A DNA stretch of 64,000 bases from Pleurostoma richardsiae (Eukaryota > Ascomycota > Sordariomycetes > Calosphaeriales > Pleurostomataceae), in the NCBI GenBank assembly GCA_030052745.1, contig JANBVO010000023.1, positions 186,001 to 250,000 of the forward strand, written 5' to 3'. Below are positions 55,962 through 64,000 of this stretch, piece after piece. Numbering within the stretch: position 1 is the stretch's first letter; every line of letters begins with the position of its first letter. The notes under the pieces are model-generated. The model had not been told where the DNA came from. It worked only from the letters and a program-made list of their open reading frames with translations, and searched no databases. The position numbers and the translations under genes were made by a program.

Positions 55962-56719
55962 TGTCATATGATCGAGGCATATGATTGAGAGGCGAAAATG
56001 GTGATTCGACCAACTTCATAGCAGATATGGTGGACGAAGAGTGAAACATGGATGATATCTCTGCATTGCAGGCCGGACGAAGGAATTGTTGGAGAAATTG
56101 AAGGCCTGCCACTTGATATCGGGGGTCCTGCCGCCTCTGTATGGCAGGAGGACTTCATGGAAGGGAAGCCTACACAGGCAGTCTATTGCTAGCAGCAGAT
56201 TCCTCGATACACAAGGACTACAGATGGCCTATAGGCTACCAATTTAGCTCGAGGAATCTCTCGAAGGATACTGTTGACAATTCCACATCAGACTGCAGCA
56301 GCTCCCTTTTTGTGTCCAGGTCTTTCTTCCACGAACCAAGAATCTATTCCCATCGATGCTCCACAGCATTCCGCTATCAATTATTACTCTAATCGAGTAA
56401 TCTAAGTTAACAAGGTTGGTTTTGTCACATTGATAAACCGTTCTGAAGTTGGGTCAATAACTTTGGCCAACCCCTATTCAAACAGGATGGGGGAGCTGGT
56501 GTAAATATTAGGCGCACACATATCTCGGAGGGAGCCAGGTATTTACACCATGGATGTGGGCCAAGCTCCATACCTTTCAAGGTGAGAAGGTGTGGAGGCA
56601 GCTCAGGCTCGGTGAGCTTCGGTGAAAATTTTCCCCTCCAAAATTTCTAGGTAAGAGCTCCCGCCTTTCTCGCTAAGAATTGTGTCCTACTACAACACAC
56701 CCCGCCATGCTATATCAAG
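55962..56719. other. Intergenic region BTB gene / RPC40
   Basis: 758 bp. Holds the BTB gene 3' end, an AT-rich middle and the RPC40 promoter. A short upstream ORF begins at 56707. Confidence 0.5.
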
Positions 56720-56757
56720 ATGGCGCCAAACGTAGTTCCCAGTCAAGAAGAGCTTGA
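56707..56757 (+). other. Upstream ORF overlapping the RPC40 start
   Basis: An ATG 13 nt before the RPC40 ATG opens a 16-codon frame in another register that stops at 56755-56757. If the mRNA starts upstream of it, scanning ribosomes would meet it first. Its context (gccATGc) is weaker than the main start (aagATGg). Regulatory effect is inference. Confidence 0.4.
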
Positions 56758-57902
56758 CCGGCGGAAGGCAAGACAAGCACTCTGAAGAATGTTTAGGTAT
56801 TCATGTTTAACAATCTTTCCAGATAGTCGGAATCAATGCAGAAACGGTTACGGATGTCACGTCGACCGACTTCCCTGGGCACTACCCAGGCGAGGACAAC
56901 TCGTGGGACATCGAGGCGTTCCGACGCGGCTTCGAAGTCAAATTCCACCAGAACAAGCAGCATGACGCCTCCTTCTCGCTGATCGGCATCGACGCCTCCA
57001 TTGCCAACGCCCTCCGGCGCATCCTCATCGCCGAGATCCCTACCCTCGCCATCGAGAACGTCTTCATCGAGAACAACACCTCCGTGATACAGGATGAGGT
57101 GCTCGCCCACCGCCTGGGCCTCATCCCCTTCAAGGGCGGCAAGCGTGGCCTGCACGACTTCCTCAAGTGGTACAAGAAGCCCGAGGACGGCACCGACCCC
57201 TTCGACACGTGCTACGACTTCAACACGGTCAAGCTCGAGCTGCGCGTCGAGTGCACGCACAACCGCGACGCCGCCAAGGACGAGACGGACCCCAGGAGGC
57301 TGTACCACCACGCGCACGTCTACGCCAAGGACATCGTCTTCGTGCCCGAGGGCCGTCAGGCCGAGTTCTTCTCGGGCGAGGACGCCATCGCCCCCGTCAA
57401 CCCGGACATCCTCATCGCCAAGCTGAGGCCCGGCCAGGCCATCGACCTCGAGATGCACATGCACAAGGGCATCGGCGCCGACCACGCGAAGTTCTCGCCC
57501 GTCTGCACGGCGAGCTACCGGCTGATGCCGACCATCACCATCACGCGGCCGATCCTGGGCGCGGATGCCGAGAAGTTTGCGGAGTGCTTCCCTCCGGGAG
57601 TGATCGGGCTGGACAAGGTCACGGCGAAGGATGCGGCGCGGGCGGGCAGCGGGTACGAGGGCCACAGGGGCGAGCTCAAGGCCGTGGTGCTGGACCCCAT
57701 GCGCGACACGGTGAGCAGGGAGTGCCTGCGGCACAAGGAGTTCGAGGGCAAGGTGAAGCTAGGCAGGAGGAGGGACCACTTCATCTTCCAGATCGAGAGC
57801 ACCGGGCAGTGGGACAGCGACGAGCTGTTCCTAGAGGCGGTGAAGCACCTCAAGACGAAGGCTGCCAAGCTGGAGAAGCAGGTGGTTAACATGGTTAGGT
57901 AA
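56720..57902 (+). CDS. RPC40: RNA polymerases I and III shared subunit AC40 (Rpc40)
   Basis: Alpha-like subunit that pairs with AC19 to nucleate Pol I and Pol III. Exons 56720-56767 and 56823-57902 give 375 aa. The 55-bp intron has a GC donor (gcaaga) and a ttccag acceptor, phase 0. No GT donor in the short first exon reconstitutes the frame, whereas this one yields RRKIVGINAETVTDVTSTDFPGHYPGED. Conserved blocks: FSLIGIDASIANALRRILIA, EIPTLAIENVFIENNTSVIQDE, LAHRLGLIPF and the C-terminal HFIFQIESTGQWDSDELF. The second exon is very GC-rich. Convergent with UBA3. Confidence 0.95.
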
Positions 57903-58158
57903 AGAGGGGACATAGAGAGCCCTATCTCTACCTGCCCACTTCGCATCAATGCATATAGGAGGCGTTTGGAGTCTAAAAAGGAACGGACGGTACCCCAGGA
58001 CAAGATAGAATCTCTGAGAGCAAATCAATCCTTTTTGCTTGTTCATTTCTTCATATCTACTTGTCATGATAATATGTACAAACTTTAGTTTCGCCCAAAG
58101 CTACTGCCTTGCGATGCGAAAAGCTAGTGTCTTGCATGCCCACATACCAGCAGACTGC

Positions 58159-59817
58159 TCACTTAAACCGCAGAACGAACTTGAATGATACCGTCGCAAA
58201 CGCAGGGTCAGTGACTCCGACCTCCTGGCCGTCCACGAGGCCGAGTTCCATCAGCGTTCTGGAGAGGTTCGGTCTCGTCTGCTCCTCCAGGCCGGGAGGA
58301 AACTGCATATACAGCGTCTTGTCCTCCGTCCGGATCGACGGCTTCTTGAGCTGTGCCTCAGGCCGCACCGCCAGCGAGTCCAGAAGGTCCTGGAGGGTCT
58401 CATTCGGGTTGACCTCCAGCGGCCGCGCCCTAACACCGCAAACCGGGCAGTCGTCCTTCTTCTCGTGCTTGAACGTGTACGTGTAAATAGCGTCGTCGCC
58501 CGAGTACATCATGTAGTTCTCACGCAGGCCCAACGACGGCGCGCACGACGTCGCGATCTTCATGGCCTCGTTGCAGCAGCTGGCGGCGATGATGGCATTG
58601 GTGGATGCGATCGCCGGGATGATGTTCTTGACAACACCCTGGGTGAGCGAGTAGGTGACGCCCGGGATGTTGAACTCGCGCGCCCGCGCGAGCGCCTTCT
58701 CGTACAGCCACTGGATATGTTGCGGGTCGTCCTTGTCGAGCTTCGGAAACGGCTTCTCCTGATCCCAGGCGATGATGTGCGCCCATTCGATGCAGTGCTC
58801 CGGCTGCCGGGGGATGGTGGCGATGGTGCAGAGGGGGACAGCGGCACGCGGAGCGTGCATGTCCAGCTGGCACTCTATGCAGGAGGTGAACGTCGGAAAG
58901 ATGACCCGTGATTGCCCCTTGAACCCTGCGAGAAAATCAGTCATCATGTCTCTGGATAGACGCCAAAATAGGGTGGTAGCTGCCAACCTTCAGTGCCTCC
59001 ATCAATAAGCGGCTTCAGACTATCCGGATCATCCTCGTCTACCATATTGACCAGCGTCGCATTGATCCACCGGCGAGCCTCAATGCTGTCTAGGCCGCAT
59101 ACAACTAGTTGAAACTGCATGTAGAAATCCTCATCGAAGTCCTGTATGCGGCAGTTGTGCGGCGTGATCTTGACTCCCTTTACACGTCTTTCAACGAAGC
59201 TCGCAGCCACCTCGGCCTTGAACTTGCCGACGTCGGCCTTGCGAAAGAGGAACTGTCGGTTTAAGTTGGAGATGTCTATCGTATCTGCCACGGCTGTGTG
59301 AGCTCTCTTTCTCTCCTCCTCCACGTCTGCTCCACTTGGGTGTTGCCCAGCCTAGCTTCCGTGAACGTACCCATATCGATGACGTGAATGTCCTTGAAAC
59401 CCGACAAGGCCAGATCCTTCAAGATTTCACATCCTAACCCTCCAGCTCCTCTATATTTCGGGTTTATATCAGCATATGGCGTGGAATTCGGCGCTGTGGG
59501 CGGAAGGGAACTCACATCACCCTGTGATGGCCGGTTAGCTGCCTGATGGTTCCTCGCGTTGAATGATATACAAGTAGACGTGGACACTCACAGCACTTTG
59601 ATCTTCTCCATACTTGACACGACATTATCGCCGTCAAAGCCGGACTCAGGATCTGTAAACGGACCGGCTGTAGTCCGGACTTTGTCGAGGTACTTCCTGG
59701 AGACGGGGGGTGGCCGTGTGAGCATGAGTAACCACGATTTAGATATGCGCCGCCTTCCTACCATCGTGAGGTCTGGCTCGGGCCAGAGCCTTCTTCTATC
59801 TCCTCCATGGCGGTCAT
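58159..59817 (-). CDS. UBA3: NEDD8-activating enzyme E1 catalytic subunit Uba3
   Basis: Activates NEDD8/Rub1 with Ula1/APP-BP1 for cullin neddylation. Six exons: 59817-59762, 59696-59592, 59521-59516, 59450-59371, 59284-58988 and 58925-58159, giving 436 aa. Exon 3 is only 6 nt (GGTGAT). It supplies V-I of the adenylation motif so that the protein reads KVLVIGAGGLG. Further motifs: [16 protein letters not shown], the zinc-binding pair C197/C200 and the CPVCG motif, and catalytic C214 in [12 protein letters not shown]-terminal E2-binding ubiquitin fold ends at RFK. The start at 59817 (MTAMEEIE) makes a normal length. An in-frame ATG at 60012 would add 65 residues without family features. It is divergent from TEL2. 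Confidence 0.93.
59516..59521 (-). other. 6-nt microexon of UBA3
   Basis: On the minus strand the sequence reads ccatcacag|GGTGAT|gtgagttcc, an acceptor directly followed six bases later by a strong donor. The flanking introns are 70 bp (59522-59591, with ctaac) and 65 bp (59451-59515). Joining CT|GGTGAT|A keeps frame and codes L-V-I, completing the Rossmann strand before GAGGLG. Skipping it also keeps frame but deletes V-I. Confidence 0.85.
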
Positions 59818-60385
59818 GCCGTGCCTCTCCACGTGTTTCCCAGGCGCAGCAGGTTTGTCGGGTGTGTTGAGCGGAATGCCAGGGCAGAGTTGGACGAGCG
59901 CGGGCTGTAGGTTCAATTGGAAAGTTATTGGCGGGGTCGTCAGTTTCGAGATGGAGCTGTCGAGGAGCTGCCTTATCGGCCAGCCGATAAGCCTGCTGAG
60001 GGGCCACTCCATTGCGCTAAATTTAAGGTGTGGTAACAGTTACCTTAGCACAGACCCTCCCGCTAAAACCAGGCACCAGCAATGGGCTTTTAGTGAGTAT
60101 GACAGCGACGTGCATGAGAGAGAAGCTTGCTCGTACGGGCGGCATTTTGTCTCCAAAGAGGACTGAGATGATTTAAAACCCTGATCTTTCGCGATTACGT
60201 CCCGATAGATATCTCTCTCTCCGGCTCGTCCATGGTCTGGCTGTCAGCTTTGCTTTTCTTGACCAGCAGGACGGCTTCATGGCAGCCTCTCACAGAGCCA
60301 AGGCTTTCGTCCCCGAGTGAGCCCAGTGAGCTCGCCTCACGTCAGACCGAACCATACGAACATACGAGCATCCTCCGGTAGAATC
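59818..60385. other. Divergent promoter region UBA3 / TEL2
   Basis: 568 bp. Both alternative upstream frames (UBA3 to 60012, TEL2 to a GTG at 60317) are open but show no conservation. No specific element recognised. Confidence 0.5.
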
Positions 60386-63300
60386 ATGGAAGGGCTTCTC
60401 AGTCAGGTCAGCAAGACATATCGCAGCGAAGCACAAGTGCAACAACCCTTGCTGCAGGAGGTCCAGCTCAGCGGCGGGCGAACTGCTGCCTCCACTCGCG
60501 GAAGCTTTCAGGGAGGCTTGTTTGACGAGGCCCTGGAAGCCTTGAGGTCAGAGCCAGACTATGAGACACTGATAGCCGTGCTCAAATACTTACTGGCCGG
60601 CGGGAAGACGTCTGGGGACTCTTTCAGCATCACTGTCCCTGGCCCTCAGAGTGCAAAGGCTGTTCAGATCTTGGTCGCTGACATTGTGCCAAACTACTGG
60701 GTGTTGCTTAAAGAGTCCGATACGCCGGCAGAGAAAAGAAATTCGACGGCTTCCGATCTGGACCTATTGTTGCATTGTCTTCGAAGCATTACCGGGATAA
60801 ATGCTGTCTTGGCGCGTCTGAGGACGTTGCTGCAAGAGAGGAGGGCCGAAAAGCTAGACGCGCAACGGACAGATACAGCCTTGAACTTGCCCATTCTCTT
60901 AGAACTCCTATGTGACCTGCTTGACGGCGACGACCGAGTGCAGCAGATATGGATCGCCGCCTCATCGGGAATGGACAAGCCCCAGGCAAGGCGCCCCTTG
61001 ACTCAGGAAGTCCTCAACCTACTTGGTGGCGGGAAGATTCTATCTTTAGCCGCTGAAGCACAGCATGTTCTCGCCCCCAAATCAAGCGAAAACAGCAATG
61101 GATTCTGGGTGGCAGATGGAGCAGAGTACAGTAAATGGTTGGCTCGAAACATTTCTGAGTGGGCAAGGCAGATATCGCATAATCCTGAGGATGACGCGAA
61201 GCTTTGTTCGGACTTCCTGGGGAAGGCTTTGCGGTTAGGATATGCTGGTAAGACTACCCAGACGCAATTATGGCGATGCTTACTGACTGTTAAGATGATG
61301 TTGTGAAGCATTTCGTGAATGAGCTTCTGCTCAAAGACGATATAAGTGCTGAAACATTCCGCAAGGTCTTCAGCCATCTTCCTGCATTAGAGCAAAGGAA
61401 AATCTTGTTTTCTATCTTCAAGTTCCTCTCTGAGCGCTTTCTCAACAGCCTAGAACTTCAAAACCCCTCCACTCCCGACGCGATAATATCTGGAGTGGCT
61501 CGTGTCATTACCCGGTTGGTGGGGGATTCACAGGTTGCCAGAGATCATCTTGTCGCTTGGTCAACCAACTCAACCGGAGCTGGACTTGGTGACGGAGTAG
61601 GCATTCGACGAGCTGTGCTCGCTGTGCTGTCGCAGGACAGAGACTCTATTTTGACGGTACTCGAGAAGAGCCTGAGCCAATTCGGTGATCAGCTTTATAT
61701 CAAGCACTCCCCTATACTCCAGCAGGAAGGTTGGTACCACCTCATAACCCGCAGGCTCTACACTTTGTCTTCAGTGCTGATATAGCCTCTCAGTTCATGT
61801 ACAAGTGCTCTTGATAAGCGCCAGTTACGTCAACAGGCTCGCCCCAGTCAAGCTCTCACTACTCACAAAATCGGGCTCCTTCATGAACGCGATATCGAAC
61901 AGACTAGCCGCCTCGCAGACCAGGGTCCGTTTTCTCGGGATGATCGTTGGCGAAGCACTGTCGAGTCTCGTCAATAAAGGCGATAAAAAGTTGAACTTCA
62001 ACATGGAGGAAACCAACTCCGAGGAGGCAGAATGGCTCAAAGGGCTGACGCATGTCACGGACCCTATTGGCCCCATGGATCCTTTGGTGACCGATAAAAC
62101 TACAACCGGAGCAGCGACAGCGAGGAAGGCTCGAGTGCAACCGAAGCTTCCTAAGCAGCCACCTCCTCCGCCAAGTAAGGCAAAGGCAATTATCGAAGAG
62201 GTAGATTCAGAGGAGAGTGAAGACGATGACTTGGTCCCCTACGCGAAGCCTGAGTCGGATGAAGAAGACTCGGACGACGACCCCACTACAGTCAGACGGG
62301 ACAAGCCAAAGGCACCTGTCTATATACGGGACCTCATAATCTACCTACGAGACGCTGAAAATTACGACCGACAGAAGCTTGCGCTGACAACAGCGCCGAT
62401 ATTAATACGCAGAAAAGCGAACTATGGAACAGAAGTCAAGGAGCATGCGGAAGAGCTGGCTTCCCTCCTAATCGGCCTTGAGGACAAGTATGAGCTGGAG
62501 GACTTTTATAACCTCAAACTCCAAGGCATGGTCGCCCTCGTCGTGGCTCATCCTCAAAAGATGGGACCCTGGTTCGCGAAGACTTTCTTCGACGGCGACT
62601 ATTCCATATCACAGCGAGCATCTGTTCTTACCGTGCTGGGTTTAAGCGCGCGAGAAATATCAGGGTTCGAGACTTCGGAGTACGCACACGCAGCATCCTT
62701 CCCTTCAAAGACTCTTCCCGAACGGATCGAGAAATTATACCTCGGGCCAGAGACATCCCAGGGGAAACTACAATCTTCATCGTCTCTAAAAGCTCTCCCG
62801 TCAAATGCACTCGACAGCATATCCAGATCCTTGACGTCTAACTTCCTTGCGCCCCTGGCCGCCGGTGCCGCAGACGCTGCGACTGGCCCCGACGTTCTCA
62901 AACTGTCCACTTTCACCTCCCGCCTCCAGGAGAAATCTTCCTCTTCCGTCTCCGGCTCCCGTCCTGCGGCGCCTCGCCCTCGCGTTCGTGCTATCCCAAA
63001 CACCACGGCGCAGCTCATCTGTACCTCATTCTTCTTCCCGTTGACTGCGCGCTTTCAGCACGCTCTACACTCCACAGCAAGCCGTGCTCGCGGCATCGTC
63101 TTCCAGCCCTTCCTCCTAGCGCTGTACCTGCGCACTCTCGCCCTACTCCTTCATGCCGCCGGGCCCAGTACTCTTGCGCTTCCCGACATGACGTCCGAGC
63201 TGTGGGGCCTGCTCCTGGGGAGCGGTGTGCGCGCACACGCTGCCGGGGACCTGGGTGTCACACATGCGGTGCTATTCGCACTGTTGACACTGCTAGAGGT

Positions 63301-63508
63301 GAACGCAGACCGGTTGCGAGACCTGTGTCGGGATAACGGGAGGGAGGTGGTAGAGACACAGGAGTGGGTGGCGCAGGTCTTTGAGAAGACGAGAGGAGAG
63401 GATGGGGGTGAGGAGAACGAGGTCAAAATGCTGGCCGCGGGAGTGCTGATCAGGCTAAGGGAAGGGATGGATAAGTATCGCATGTTGCTGGTTGGAGATA
63501 TGATTTGA
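60386..63508 (+). CDS. TEL2: Telomere length regulation protein Tel2
   Basis: Core of the TTT (Tel2-Tti1-Tti2) co-chaperone complex that matures PIKK kinases (TOR, ATM/Tel1, ATR/Mec1). Exons 60386-61247, 61295-61729 and 61794-63508 (introns 47 and 64 bp, phase 1) give 1003 aa. The N-terminal half is an alpha-helical solenoid. Then comes FLGMIVGEALSSLVNKGDKKLNFNME, a conserved-looking family block. An acidic Ser-rich linker (EEVDSEESEDDDL) follows; in mammals the equivalent linker is CK2-phosphorylated to recruit R2TP (known biology, inferred here). The Telomere_reg-2 domain starts about residue 607 at YIRDLIIYLRDAENYD. ATG 60386 is the first in frame. Confidence 0.95.
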
Positions 63509-64000
63509 CGGCCTTCATGATGCTCGAGCTACAAGTGCATTGAAGGCGCAGATGTAGGCGGTCTGGGGTAGATCAAGGATACTTAAAGGTTCGAGGCCTC
63601 CGCCGGATTGATACAGCATGATAGCCAAGCTCCATAGGTCGAGAGTCCACTCACATAACGATAATCATATTGCATAAACAACTTCGTATCTTCTCATAAG
63701 AAACTTGATTATCTTGAAAGCAACCTTACTGTGTTGTTTGGTATGTATTTTTTTTATCTTCTTAAAACGACTGGGTAGAGGCACCACCGCTATGAGAACT
63801 CCTGCAGGATTGGAGGCGGTCGTCGCTCGAGGTATCCGTGATTCGGCACGTGACTGTCGGGAATTATCGGTTCTCTGATCCCTGCAGCGATCTGATCGAA
63901 TTGGCGAACCAGGGACCTGACAAATCAACGTCATAAAAGCTCACCTGAGATTCCGCCATCGAACTTGCTCATTGCAGAAAGTCTGACTTTGAATACACCA
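63509..64000. other. Downstream flank of TEL2 to window end
   Basis: 492 bp with a poly-T tract at 63747-63756. No gene recognised. The last ~80 bases may belong to the next locus. Confidence 0.4.

Noticed and set aside
56793-57734. 313-codon ORF antisense to RPC40
   Set aside because: Composition shadow of a GC-rich exon. No domain, and the opposite strand encodes a recognisable polymerase subunit.
57167-57889. 240-codon ORF in another frame of RPC40
   Set aside because: Arg/Gly/His-rich out-of-frame reading of the GC-rich exon. No start context or conserved features.
59818-60012. UBA3 start at 60012 adding 65 residues
   Set aside because: The extension lacks family features, and the shorter start at 59817 gives the usual length of about 436 aa. 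It cannot be fully excluded.

Overview
This window is nuclear DNA of a filamentous ascomycete (Pezizomycotina, most likely a Sordariomycete). The evidence is the gene content (MCM subunits, Pex1, Vtc4, eisosome protein, Coq6, Rpc40, Uba3, Tel2), many short introns of 47-120 bp with GTRNGT donors, CTAAC-like branch sites and CAG/TAG acceptors, GC-rich exons, and genes on both strands with no operon logic. No rRNA, tRNA, CRISPR array or intact transposon was seen. No protein could be searched against a database here, so family names rest on motifs, length and recalled family architecture.

Layout: 0-9.2 kb holds the mitochondrial ribosomal protein DAP3/Rsm23 (+), MCM7 (-) and PEX1 (+). 9.4-13.5 kb holds an OTT_1508-like fungal deaminase (-) and a small DUF7053-like protein (+). 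14.4-20.2 kb holds a doubtful proline-rich ORF, a Ste20/GCK-type kinase, a 17-bp minisatellite and SUA5. 20.4-24.8 kb holds coatomer zeta (-) and MCM4 (+), divergently arranged. 25.1-35.9 kb holds a cystathionine gamma-synthase with an apparent frameshift (-), VTC4 (-), RMT2 (+) and hexokinase (-, with a 982-bp first intron). 37.3-47.3 kb holds OST1 (+), a tiny His/Ser/Arg-rich protein (+), a Pil1/Lsp1 eisosome protein whose start codon appears split by an intron (+), an SH3-plus-membrane protein of unknown function (-) and COQ6 (+). 47.3-50.6 kb is a 3.2-kb gene-poor stretch made of a pyrimidine-rich tract followed by a degenerate array of ~125-bp repeats. It leads into a Cys/His-rich protein with a duplicated motif. 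52-64 kb holds complex I 49-kDa subunit (-), a BTB/KCTD-like protein (+), RPC40 (+), UBA3 with a 6-nt microexon (-) and TEL2 (+).

Most genes are unrelated housekeeping loci, as expected for fungal chromosomes. One functional thread is DNA replication: MCM7 and MCM4, two subunits of the same hexameric helicase, sit 17 kb apart. Each has a tight cluster of ACGCG (MluI cell-cycle box type) sites about 165-230 bp upstream of its start, which suggests shared G1/S control by an MBF-like factor.

The most unusual signals are gene-structure oddities: the 6-nt exon in UBA3, the split initiator in the eisosome gene, two GC-AG introns (COQ6, RPC40), a 17-nt terminal exon in the complex I gene, a 26-nt exon in hexokinase, and the frameshift in the cystathionine gamma-synthase. 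The other notable signals are the cryptic repeat arrays and three poorly characterised proteins (deaminase-like, SH3-membrane, and the duplicated HRxxHxxGxCxCP protein). I see no convincing gene cluster or defence-type system that would be wholly new.
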